This document shows, one piece after another, positions 51,083 through 59,548 of a DNA stretch of 64,000 nt (position 1 is its first letter; every line of letters starts with the position of its first letter). The translations under genes and the position numbers were made by a program. The notes below the pieces were generated by a model, which was given only the letters and a program-made list of their open reading frames with translations, did not search any database and had not been told where the DNA came from. The stretch comes from Sagittula stellata E-37 (GTDB taxonomy: Bacteria > Pseudomonadota > Alphaproteobacteria > Rhodobacterales > Rhodobacteraceae). The stretch lies in contig NZ_CP155729.1 of the NCBI RefSeq assembly GCF_039724765.1, positions 4,287,501 to 4,351,500 on the forward strand, written 5' to 3'.

Positions 51083-52135
51083 GTGAAAACATATGAACTG
51101 GCCCTCATCCCGGGCGATGGGATCGGTGTGGATGTGACTTCCGCAGCCATGGCCGTGGTCGAGACCGCCGCCGCGCGTCACGGCTTCGGGATCAATTCGC
51201 AGCAGTTCGACTGGTCCTGCGCGCATTACCTCGAAACTGGCGCGATGATGCCCGAAGACGGGATCGAGACGCTGCGCCGCTTCGACGCGATCCTGCTGGG
51301 GGCGGTCGGCTGGCCGCAAACCGTGCCGGATTCTGTGTCGCTGCACGGGCTTCTGCTGCCGATCCGCAAGGCCTTTACCCAATACGCCAACATCCGCCCG
51401 CACCGCTTGCTGCCGGGCGTGCAGGGTCCGCTGAAGGCCGACGCCTTCGACATCCTCTGCATCCGAGAGAATACCGAGGGCGAGTATTCCGGTGCCGGTG
51501 GCCGGGTCCATCAGGGCACGTTGAACGAGGTCGCCACTGAGGTCGCGATCTTCACCCGCGCAGGGGTCGAGCGCATCCTGCGGTTCGCTTTCGATCAGGC
51601 CCGGTCGCGGCGCGGCCATGTCACTTCGGTCACCAAGTCCAACGCGCAGAAACACTCGATGGTCTTCTGGGACGAGATGACCCGGCTTGTCGCGCAGGAC
51701 TATCCCGACGTGACGGTCGACATGATGCATATCGACGCGATGGCTGCACGGATGGTCATGGCGCCCGAAAGCCTGGACGTGGTGGTCGCCTCGAACCTCT
51801 TCGGAGATATCCTGACCGACCTCGGCGCGGCGATCCAGGGGGGCCTCGGCTTTGCCGCCTCGGCCAACATCTGTCCCGACCGCAGCGGGCCGTCGATGTT
51901 CGAACCGGTGCACGGCTCTGCCCCCGACATCGCAGGGAAGGGCATCGCCAATCCCATCGCGGCGATCTGGTCGGCGGCCATGATGCTCGACCATCTGGGC
52001 GAAACCGCAGCGGCGCAGGCCATTCTGTCCGCCATCGAGGCGGCGACCGCCAAGGGCATCGGCACACGCCCCGGCAGCCATTCCACAGATGACATCACGA
52101 CGGCAATCCTGGCCGCACTGAAAGACAACGCATGA
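51083..52135 (+). CDS. tartrate dehydrogenase/isopropylmalate dehydrogenase family protein
   Basis: 350-residue beta-decarboxylating dehydrogenase. ALIPGDGIGVDV at the start, catalytic region ENTEGEYSG and VTKSNAQKHS, metal/NAD motif SNLFGDILTDLGAAIQGGLGFAASANI and FEPVHGSAPDIAGKGIANP. Presence of the tartrate/D-malate-type YANIRPHRLLPG points to tartrate dehydrogenase/decarboxylase rather than LeuB. GTG start with ACGGAGCG upstream. Its stop overlaps the next ATG. Confidence 0.88.
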   Translation: MKTYELALIPGDGIGVDVTSAAMAVVETAAARHGFGINSQQFDWSCAHYLETGAMMPEDGIETLRRFDAILLGAVGWPQTVPDSVSLHGLLLPIRKAFTQYANIRPHRLLPGVQGPLKADAFDILCIRENTEGEYSGAGGRVHQGTLNEVATEVAIFTRAGVERILRFAFDQARSRRGHVTSVTKSNAQKHSMVFWDEMTRLVAQDYPDVTVDMMHIDAMAARMVMAPESLDVVVASNLFGDILTDLGAAIQGGLGFAASANICPDRSGPSMFEPVHGSAPDIAGKGIANPIAAIWSAAMMLDHLGETAAAQAILSAIEAATAKGIGTRPGSHSTDDITTAILAALKDNA

Positions 52136-53568
52136 AACTTCGCGACCCCGACCTGTTCCGCAACGCGGCCCTGATCAATGGAGACTGGCGCGCCCGGTCC
52201 GAGATGGCCGTCACCGATCCCGCCACCGGAGAGACCCTCGGCCAGTTGCCTGACATTACGGCGCAGGAAACCCACGAGGCCATTTCCGCCGCCGACGTCG
52301 CGATGAAAGGGTGGGCCGCACGCACCCACGCCGAGCGCGCCGATCTGTTGATGAAATGGTATCACCTGATCCTCGACAACACCGAGGATCTTGCGCAGAT
52401 CCTGACCGCCGAGCAGGGCAAACCCCTGCACGAGTCGCGCGGCGAGGTCGCCTATGGCGCCAGTTTCGTGCGCTGGTTCGCTGAAGAGGCTCGGCGTATC
52501 AACGGCAAGATCATCCCGTCGCCCACCCCGGGCAAAAAGATCTTTGCGATGAAGGAACCGGTGGGCGTCTGCGCGATCATCACGCCGTGGAACTTCCCCA
52601 TCGCGATGATCACCCGCAAGGTCTCGCCTGGGTTGGCGGCGGGCTGCACCATGGTGGTGAAACCGTCGGACTTCACGCCCTATTCCGCGCTTGCCTTGGC
52701 GGTGCTGGCAGAGCGTGCCGGCATCCCTGCGGGGGTCATCAACGTGCTGACCGGCCGGCCCGAGGCCATCGGCGGTGCGCTGACCCAAAGCCCCGTTGTG
52801 CGCAAGCTGTCCTTCACCGGCTCCACCCGCGTGGGCGCTCTGCTGGCGGAGCAATGCGCGCCTACGCTGAAGCGGATGAGCCTGGAACTGGGTGGCAATG
52901 CACCCTTCGTGGTCTTTGACGATGCCGATCTGGATGCCGCAGTCGAAGGCGCCATGCAGTCCAAGTTCCGCAATGGCGGGCAGACCTGCGTCTGTGCCAA
53001 CCGGATCATGGTGCAATCGGGCATCCACGACGATTTTGTCGCGGCGCTGGCCGCCCGCGTCGACGCGCTGCGCGTCGGTCCCGGAACCGGGGACGCGGTG
53101 GACATCGGTCCGATGATCAACCCGGCCGCCATCGACAAGATCGACGCACATGTCGCCGATGCGCTTGCGCGGGGCGCGTCGCGCGCCACAAAAATCCGCA
53201 AGCTGGACGGGCAATACGCCGACCCTGTTGTGCTGACCGGGGCCGACACGACGATGCGGCTTGCGTCCGAGGAAACCTTTGGACCCGTCGCGCCGATCTT
53301 CCGATTCGAGACCGAGGAAGAGGCGCTGGAACTGGCCAATGGCACGCCCTTCGGACTTGCCTCCTACTTCTACACCCGCGACATGGCCCGCGCCTTCCGG
53401 TTCGGTGAGGCCCTGGAATTCGGGATGGTGGGGCTCAATACCGGGATCCTCAGCAACGAAGTGTCACCCTTCGGCGGGGTCAAGGCATCCGGCCTCGGCC
53501 GCGAGGGGGCGCAGGAGGGGATCGAGGAATACCTCGAAACAAAGGCGATGCATTTCGGCGGTCTGTGA
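52132..53568 (+). CDS. NAD(P)-dependent succinate-semialdehyde dehydrogenase
   Basis: 478-residue aldehyde dehydrogenase of the GabD type. NAD-binding ITPWNFPIAMITRK and FTGSTRVG, catalytic Glu in LELGGNAPFVVFDDAD and catalytic Cys in GGQTCVCANR, with the GabD/DoeC-like C-terminal GLGREGAQEGIEEYLETK. It probably oxidises the semialdehyde released by the flavin oxidase or the aminotransferase to a C4 acid entering the TCA cycle. ATGA overlap with the preceding gene. Confidence 0.92.
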   Translation: MKLRDPDLFRNAALINGDWRARSEMAVTDPATGETLGQLPDITAQETHEAISAADVAMKGWAARTHAERADLLMKWYHLILDNTEDLAQILTAEQGKPLHESRGEVAYGASFVRWFAEEARRINGKIIPSPTPGKKIFAMKEPVGVCAIITPWNFPIAMITRKVSPGLAAGCTMVVKPSDFTPYSALALAVLAERAGIPAGVINVLTGRPEAIGGALTQSPVVRKLSFTGSTRVGALLAEQCAPTLKRMSLELGGNAPFVVFDDADLDAAVEGAMQSKFRNGGQTCVCANRIMVQSGIHDDFVAALAARVDALRVGPGTGDAVDIGPMINPAAIDKIDAHVADALARGASRATKIRKLDGQYADPVVLTGADTTMRLASEETFGPVAPIFRFETEEEALELANGTPFGLASYFYTRDMARAFRFGEALEFGMVGLNTGILSNEVSPFGGVKASGLGREGAQEGIEEYLETKAMHFGGL

Positions 53569-54031
53569 TCCGACCTTCCATCGCTATGATGCGGGTTGGG
53601 GGCGGATATGTGCCGTACCGCCTTTCCGGCAGACCGCTACGGAAACGCGAACCGGAGGAGACATGATGCCTCCTCCGCCAAAACAGTGCCTGTCCCTGAT
53701 CTGGCGGTATTCGCCGAGCGAGTTCAAACCTCCGCCGGCAGGGCGACGCTGAGGAAATCGGGAGGATACCGCAGGGCCCCGAAGTGGACCGCAACCGCTG
53801 GCGCCCCGTTCCTCAAATCAAGCCGGAATGCACTGAAAACACTGGCTCAGCCAGGGCCGCCGGTATGAGCGCGACGCCGTGGCCCTTTTCGGTCAGCGTG
53901 CCTACCGGAATGCCGACAGCCCGGTTCCGCGTGACGGGTCGAGCGGCCCGACCTGCGCTGACCGGATTGGGGCTCCCGGCAAAGGCAGTCCACCTTCGCC
54001 GGGTCATGCAGTGGCAGTCGCGGAGTGGCGC
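53569..54031. other. 463-base gene-free region between convergent operons
   Basis: Open frames exist by chance but have no recognisable product. GGAGGAGACATGATGCCTCC near 53655-53674 forms a short self-complementary stretch (GGAGG/CCTCC) that could be a hairpin. No clear terminator with T-tract seen. Confidence 0.35.
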
Positions 54032-55405
54032 TCAGGCCATGGCCGCGCGCACGTCGGGGTCTTCCAGCGTCTGATCGAGTGTCAGGCGCGTCCGCTCCAC
54101 GATCTGGTCGATCTCGTCGGCGGTGCAACAGAGCGGCGGCGCGTAGCCCAGGATACCCTGCGCAAAGGCGCGGACGATCAGGCCATTCTGCCAGGCCCGG
54201 TCGAATATCCGGGTTGCGGGGGCCGCCGCCGCGGGAAGCGGCGTCTTCTTCGCCTTGTCCGTAACCAGTTCCACCGCGGCCAGCATGCCACGGCCGCGCA
54301 CTTCTCCGACCAGCGGGTGATCAGAGAGGCCCTGCAGGCCGTCCATCAGCCGCGCCCCCATCTTCACGCCATTGTCGAGCAGGCCGCCCTCATACAGATC
54401 GAGCGCCGCCAACGCCACCGCCGCACTGACGGGATGCGCGGAATAGGTCTGGCCGTGGCCCACCATGCCCGCCCCGGCCCCATCGGCGATGGTCTCGTAG
54501 ACGTGGTCCGACAGGAAGACCGCCGCCATCGGCACATAGCCCGAGGTCAGGCCCTTGGCCGTGGTCATCATGTCGGGGACGATGCCTTCCTCACCGCAGG
54601 CGAACATCGGTCCGGTGCGGCCGAATCCCGTGATGACCTCGTCGGCGACGAAGAGGATGTCCATTTCCTTGCAAACCGCGTGCATTGCCGCGACCCAGCC
54701 CTTGGGCGGGACGAGCACACCGCCCGAGCCCTGGATCGGTTCGAGGTAGAAGGCCGCCACACGTTCGGCGCCGATCTCGGCGATCTTGGCGCGCAGTTCC
54801 GCGACAGAGGCTTCGATGATCGCGTCTGCGTCCTGCCCGACCGGATTGCGATAGGCGTAATGCGAGGAAATCTTGTGCTGCCAGTCCAGTGGCACGCCGA
54901 AATTCGCGTGGAAGACCGGTAGTGCGGTCAGCCCCGAGCCCACCACCGAGGAGCCGTGATAGCCCTGTGCCACCGAGATGAACTGGTCACGCTCCGACGC
55001 GCCCTTGGAATGCCAGTAATGACGGGCGAACCGGATCGTGCTGTCCACCGCGTCCGATCCGCCGAGTGAGAAGTAGACGTGGTTCAAATCGCCCGGTGCG
55101 TGATCGGCCAGGCGCGACGCCAGCTGCGCCGCAGGTTCAGACCCGAGGCCGAAATAGCCCGTGGCATAGGGCAGTTCGCGGAGCTGCCGGGTGGCGGCCT
55201 CGATAATGTGGTCTTGGCCATAGCCCGCGTTCACGCACCATAGTCCGGCAAAGCCGTCCAGCAGCGTGTGCCCCTGCGCATCGGTAACCGTCGCGCCCTT
55301 GGCCGAAGCCAGGATCCGCGGGCCTGCCTTTTCGTGTCCGCGCCAGGAGGCGAGGGGATGGACCAGATGTCTCCGGTCGAGTTCGGCGATGGAGTTGCTC
55401 AGCAC
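54032..55405 (-). CDS. class III PLP-dependent aminotransferase (omega-amino acid type)
   Basis: 457 residues. Glycine-rich LLDGFAGLWCVNAGYG, phosphate loop GGSDAVDSTIRFARHYW, the DEVITGFGRTG metal-free Asp that contacts the PLP nitrogen, and PLP Lys in MMTTAKGLTSGYVPM. The class transfers the terminal amino group of beta-alanine, GABA, putrescine or taurine-type substrates to pyruvate. GTG start with AAAGGGA upstream. Likely feeds semialdehyde to the nearby ALDH genes. Confidence 0.9.
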   Translation of the reverse strand: MLSNSIAELDRRHLVHPLASWRGHEKAGPRILASAKGATVTDAQGHTLLDGFAGLWCVNAGYGQDHIIEAATRQLRELPYATGYFGLGSEPAAQLASRLADHAPGDLNHVYFSLGGSDAVDSTIRFARHYWHSKGASERDQFISVAQGYHGSSVVGSGLTALPVFHANFGVPLDWQHKISSHYAYRNPVGQDADAIIEASVAELRAKIAEIGAERVAAFYLEPIQGSGGVLVPPKGWVAAMHAVCKEMDILFVADEVITGFGRTGPMFACGEEGIVPDMMTTAKGLTSGYVPMAAVFLSDHVYETIADGAGAGMVGHGQTYSAHPVSAAVALAALDLYEGGLLDNGVKMGARLMDGLQGLSDHPLVGEVRGRGMLAAVELVTDKAKKTPLPAAAAPATRIFDRAWQNGLIVRAFAQGILGYAPPLCCTADEIDQIVERTRLTLDQTLEDPDVRAAMA

Positions 55406-56092
55406 GATTTCCCTTTCTCTGTCAGCCGAGGGCCTGCATCACGCGCGAGAACCGCCGATTGTCGCCCTTGGGCGCTCGGGGAGTGCCGCGTCGCGTTGCA
55501 GTGCCGGTATCGATTTGTGGCAACCCGCTCTCGCCCAGCCAGTCCGAGGAACCGGCTGCACGCCGCGGACCCCTGCCCCGTCCCACGCCACGACGCGATG
55601 CCGCGCAGTGGGCAGTCCGGCCGGATGCGTGTCGCTCCGGCGATGCGGAACGGTGAGGCCGTGGCCCCCGGTCTGCGCGGCGGGTCGGTCTGTCAGCGGT
55701 GCGAGACCGGGTCGCGGCAGCTTCCATGCGGTCCGTTGCGAAGCGGCGGAAGATCTTTGTCTGGGTCATGCGGGGCCTTGCCAGTCGTCTGCGGCCCATA
55801 GTGCCGTATGGCGGACCCAGATGTAGCGGCATGCCGCGCCTCGGTAGCAATCTTTGGCCGTCGAAGCGCCACCGGACGGCATGAAATACTGCACGCCCTA
55901 ATATGGCCCTTGGTCCCGCGGTGCGGGGGTGCAACGAAAATCGCATTCAGATCGCCCTTTTCGGGCTAGCCGCGAGCCCAAGCATCGACCGCGTCGCGCC
56001 CACCGCCGGCAGAGGATTTCGTCCCGGTCGTGCTATTCGGCAGCATCTGGCGCTACGTTCGGCGCAATTTGATGCCAAAGCGGAGAAGTGGA
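55406..56092. other. 687-base gene-free region
   Basis: No recognisable gene; long Arg-rich open frames are chance products of high G/C. The right end carries the CGGAGAAG site before the ArgE-like ATG and, around 55930-55970, a slightly lower G/C stretch suitable for a promoter. Confidence 0.35.
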
Positions 56093-57226
56093 ATGACCCC
56101 GGAAACCATCCTTGCCGACCTCGTGGCCTGCGCCGACCTGCCCGGCGACAGCAACGCCCGCGTGGCCGATTGCGTCCTCGGGCACCTGCGCCGCGCGGGC
56201 CTCGATCCCCATGTGATGCCGGGGCCGGAGGGTGATCGTGTCAATATCTTCGCCAGCATCGGCCCGCGCGACGTTCCGGGTATGATCCTGTCCGGTCACA
56301 TGGACGTGGTCCCCGGGGAAGGCCAGCCTTGGACCAGCGACCCCTTCCGCCTGACCGAGCGGGAGGGCAAGTTGCACGGGCGCGGCGCAACGGACATGAA
56401 GGGGTTTCTGGCCTGCATGCTGGCCGCCATACCCAATTTCCGGGCCGCCCGACTGGAGCGCCCGCTGCATCTTGCCTTCAGCTACGACGAAGAGATCGGC
56501 TGCCGTGGCGTCGGCCACATGATCGCTGCGCTGCCCGATCTGGTGGCGCCGCCCTTCGGATGCATCGTCGGTGAGCCAACGGACATGCGACCGGTCCTGT
56601 CGCACAAGGGCAAGCAGTCGACCCGGTTGACGATGACCGGACGTCCCGCCCACAGCTCGCGTCCCGACGACGGGGTGAACGCGATCTACGCCAGCGCCGA
56701 GATGCTGCTGGCGATCCGGGACCTCAACGCGACACTGGCAAGCGACGGACCGTTCGATCCGCGCTTTGATCCGCCGCATTCCACCGCGGTTGCCGGGGTG
56801 GTGCGTGGTGGAACGGCCGTCAACATCATCCCTGACCACGCCGAGATCGACATGGAGGTGCGCTGCATTCCCGGCCAAACCGCCGCCGATGTGACGGCTT
56901 TGGTTGTGCAACGTCTGGAAGGTCTGACCGGGACCGGCGCGGCGTTGTCCGTCTCGACCGAGGTGCTGAGCAGCTATCCCGCCCTGCCGCCCGCCGAGGA
57001 CAAGGCGCTGTCCGAACTGCTGGAGCGTCTGACCGGGCACGCGCCGGTGCAGTCGGTCAGCTTCGGCACCGAAGCCGGGCTGTTCTACGCGGCGGGCATT
57101 CCTTCGATCGTCTGCGGCCCCGGCAACATCGGCAGGGCGCATCGCCCGGACGAATACATCCTGCCGGAAGAACTGGGGGACTGCATGGCCATGCTGCGCG
57201 GACTGGCCAGCGAGCTGGCCGCCTGA
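56093..57226 (+). CDS. argE: acetylornithine deacetylase-like M20 amidohydrolase (ArgE type)
   Basis: 377 residues. M20 zinc peptidase: SGHMDVVPGEGQPW (metal His and Asp), GRGATDMKGFLACMLA (bridging Asp), DEEIGCRGVGHMI (catalytic Glu and metal Glu), and a dimerisation domain opening TGRPAHSS. The TDMKGF and FGTEAG motifs are ArgE signatures. ATG 56093 is selected; the upstream 21 codons are Arg-rich. In this context it may deacylate an N-acyl amino acid intermediate (compare DoeB in ectoine breakdown) rather than serve arginine synthesis. Confidence 0.88.
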   Translation: MTPETILADLVACADLPGDSNARVADCVLGHLRRAGLDPHVMPGPEGDRVNIFASIGPRDVPGMILSGHMDVVPGEGQPWTSDPFRLTEREGKLHGRGATDMKGFLACMLAAIPNFRAARLERPLHLAFSYDEEIGCRGVGHMIAALPDLVAPPFGCIVGEPTDMRPVLSHKGKQSTRLTMTGRPAHSSRPDDGVNAIYASAEMLLAIRDLNATLASDGPFDPRFDPPHSTAVAGVVRGGTAVNIIPDHAEIDMEVRCIPGQTAADVTALVVQRLEGLTGTGAALSVSTEVLSSYPALPPAEDKALSELLERLTGHAPVQSVSFGTEAGLFYAAGIPSIVCGPGNIGRAHRPDEYILPEELGDCMAMLRGLASELAA

Positions 57227-57561
57227 CACGCGGCGCGGCCTGCCCTGCCAGGGCGCTCTCAACGTGAGACGTTCGGCGCGGCGCAAACAGCCGATCCTCG
57301 AAGTGTTGGCACGGACTTCGAAGGCGGACGCATGACGCGTGCTCCGGGCTGTGTGCACGCGGCCTCAGGTTTCATGCACCGCTGGTTCACGAGTATCGCC
57401 TCAGGGGAACCGACAAAAAATGATTATTTCCGTGGGGCCATGCGCGTTCCTGCCAGAACAAAGAGGGCATTCGCTCATTAATGCCGCCAACATCAACCCC
57501 TTCCGCAATATCCTTCGTCTCGGGCAGCTAGGCTTTGGATGAGGGCAAATGAGGAACCCCG
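57227..57561. other. 335-base intergenic region
   Basis: Contains a small palindrome GCCCTGCCAGGGC (57242-57254) just after the argE-like stop, a possible weak terminator or operator, then unstructured sequence with an A-rich segment near 57412-57430. No gene apart from the small one at 57562. Confidence 0.4.
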
Positions 57562-57720
57562 ATGGCACGGATTACACCGAACGACATCACCGGCGGCGAT
57601 TACGGCCCGCGCGCCGTCTGCGAGGCGACCGGTAAGATGACAAAAATCCATGCCAGCCACGTAGCAGACTGCGGGCACGTACGGGTGCACCCTCTCTGCG
57701 CCCACCCCAAGCCGACCTGA
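57562..57720 (+). CDS. small Cys/His-rich protein
   Basis: 52 residues, not recognised. ATG 57562 follows GAGGAA at 6 bases. The protein has three Cys and five His clustered in its second half (VCEATG, HASHVADCGH, VHPLCAHP), which could bind a metal ion; the N-terminus (MARITPNDITGGDYGPR) looks like a normal soluble protein. Codon use is G/C-ending as in the neighbours, and the frame ends 66 bases before the ALDH gene. Short for a confident call; a chance frame remains possible. Confidence 0.4.
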   Translation: MARITPNDITGGDYGPRAVCEATGKMTKIHASHVADCGHVRVHPLCAHPKPT

Positions 57721-57743
57721 CCGCACCGCAATTCACCTGTAAC

Positions 57744-57769
57744 GCTGCCCGACCGACCGCTCGGGCAGC
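57744..57769 (+). promoter_or_regulatory. perfect 9-bp hairpin in ALDH leader
   Basis: GCTGCCCGA (57744-57752) and TCGGGCAGC (57761-57769), 8-base loop, ends only 4 bases before the AAGGAG ribosome site of the ALDH gene. No T-run, so it could be an operator or an mRNA structure that affects ribosome access, or the terminator of the small gene. Confidence 0.5.
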
Positions 57770-57786
57770 AGCTTAAGGAGCCGTTC

Positions 57787-59250
57787 ATGGCCAACGCTGC
57801 CCATATCGAAACCGCCAAAGCGCGCATGCATCAGTTCTACATCGATGGCGCCTGGGTCGACGCATCGGGCAACGAGCGCGCCGACATCGTGAACCCGGCG
57901 ACCGAGGAGGTCATCGGCGAAGTCTCGCTTGGCTCTGTCGCGGAGACGGACAGGGCCGTTGCGGCGGCGCGCGCGGCCTTTCCCGCATGGGCCGCGACCA
58001 CCACCGAAGAGCGCGCCGACCGGATCGACAGGCTGCGCACGCTGATCCTTGATAACGAGGAGAAGATCGCCTGCGCCATCACCGCCGAGATGGGCGCCGC
58101 GACCAGCTATGCCCGGGCCGCCCAGGTGCCTCTGGCCGCGGAACACCTGAGGGCCGCGAGCTCGGCGTTGCGGGACTACAGGTTCCTGACCCGCCGTGGC
58201 CAGGCCGCCATCGTGCGTGAGCCCATCGGCGTCTGCGGTCTTATCACGCCCTGGAACTGGCCGCTTTACCAGATCACCGCCAAAGCGGGTTCGGCCCTGG
58301 CGGCGGGCTGCACGATGGTTCTGAAGCCGAGCGAACTCTCCCCCCTCAGCGCGGCGCTCTTCACGGAGCTGGTCGAACAGGCCGGCTTTCCGGCAGGCGT
58401 GTTCAACCTTGTCCACGGGACGGGTCCGGTGGTCGGCGCGCGGCTGGCCGGACATCCCGACATCGACATGGTCTCGATCACGGGATCGACGCGGGCCGGC
58501 GTCGCAGTGGCGGAAGCTGCCGCACCCACGGTCAAGCGGGTCGCCCAGGAACTGGGCGGCAAGTCACCGAACGTGATCCTGCCCGACGCGGATCTGTCGA
58601 AAGCCGTGCCACCGGGCGTTGCGGCCGCGATGCGCAATGTCGGCCAGTCCTGCAGCGCACCGACCCGGATGATCGTTCCGCGCCCCCGCCTTTCAGAGGT
58701 CGAAGCCCTCGTAGTCGAAGCGGTGGCCGCCATGCGTGTGGGTGACCCGACCGACACCGAAACGACGCACGGCCCTTCTTCGAACCGGGCCCAGTATGCC
58801 CGCGTCCAGACGATGATCCGGACCGGCATCGAAGAGGGCGCAAGGCTTCTGACCGGTGGCCCGGGCCGGCCCGAAGGTATGACGCGCGGCTTCTTTTCGA
58901 AACCCACGGTCTTTTCGGATGTTACGACCGGCATGGCCGTCGCGCAGGAAGAAATCTTCGGCCCGGTTCTGGTCATCCTGCCATACGACGATGTGGAGGA
59001 CGCGATCGCCATCGCCAACGATACAGTCTATGGTCTGGGGGCGCATGTGCAGGGCACGGACCTCGGTCTGGTTCGCAGCACCGCCGCGCGCATCCGTGCC
59101 GGTCAGGTACACCTCAATTACCCGGCCTGGGATCCCCATGTCCCCTTCGGCGGTTACAAACAGTCCGGAAACGGTCGCGAATACGGCGTTGAAGGACTGG
59201 AAGAATACCTCGAAATCAAGTCCATCCTCGGCTACTTCGAGGGCGATTGA
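57787..59250 (+). CDS. NAD-dependent aldehyde dehydrogenase
   Basis: 487 residues, ALDH superfamily. NAD-binding ITPWNWPLYQITAK and ITGSTRAG, catalytic Glu in QELGGKSPNVILPDADL, catalytic Cys in NVGQSCSAPTR, and C-terminal FGGYKQSGNGREYG. Resembles broad-specificity betaine/amino aldehyde or 3-hydroxypropanal types; aldehyde unknown. AAGGAG is 8-13 bases before the ATG. Likely partner of the nearby aminotransferases. Confidence 0.92.
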   Translation: MANAAHIETAKARMHQFYIDGAWVDASGNERADIVNPATEEVIGEVSLGSVAETDRAVAAARAAFPAWAATTTEERADRIDRLRTLILDNEEKIACAITAEMGAATSYARAAQVPLAAEHLRAASSALRDYRFLTRRGQAAIVREPIGVCGLITPWNWPLYQITAKAGSALAAGCTMVLKPSELSPLSAALFTELVEQAGFPAGVFNLVHGTGPVVGARLAGHPDIDMVSITGSTRAGVAVAEAAAPTVKRVAQELGGKSPNVILPDADLSKAVPPGVAAAMRNVGQSCSAPTRMIVPRPRLSEVEALVVEAVAAMRVGDPTDTETTHGPSSNRAQYARVQTMIRTGIEEGARLLTGGPGRPEGMTRGFFSKPTVFSDVTTGMAVAQEEIFGPVLVILPYDDVEDAIAIANDTVYGLGAHVQGTDLGLVRSTAARIRAGQVHLNYPAWDPHVPFGGYKQSGNGREYGVEGLEEYLEIKSILGYFEGD

Positions 59251-59548
59251 CGATAGCCGCCCGGGCATCGGCGCGACGTCCGCTCTTGTGGCGATCCTTC
59301 ACTTTGATGGATCGTCGCGTCGATACGCCCTAGACAAACCAAGAGCGGGCGCCGGTTCGGTTCACCGTTTGAAGCCGTGAACCCCGTTACCATGAACGAC
59401 GCCAGATCGGGACATTCAGCACCATCGCGTGCGAAGGTTTTCTGAGCGCCGCATCAACCATCCGTCGTCAGACTATTTTCCGAACGTACGGACCACACGT
59501 GCGCAACGGCGCCGGATCGGGTTCTGCTGGGCCGCAGGCACAGGCGCT
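59251..59548. other. 298-base region between convergent ALDH and class V aminotransferase
   Basis: No gene. G/C content falls slightly around 59290-59340 and 59465-59490. No clear terminator identified. Confidence 0.35.

Noticed and set aside
49514..52135. Apparent 873-codon protein ending in tartrate dehydrogenase
   Set aside because: The first about 520 codons are a shifted frame of the flavin oxidase gene; the dehydrogenase has its own GTG and ribosome site at 51083.
55422..55946. 174-codon minus-strand frame in the gap after the aminotransferase
   Set aside because: Arg/Ala-rich product, no ribosome site or family motif; likely chance.
40151..57226. Complete ectoine/hydroxyectoine degradation cluster
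   Set aside because: No DoeA-like hydrolase, no TRAP or Ehu-type ectoine importer and the M20 enzyme has ArgE rather than DoeB motifs; kept only as a resemblance.
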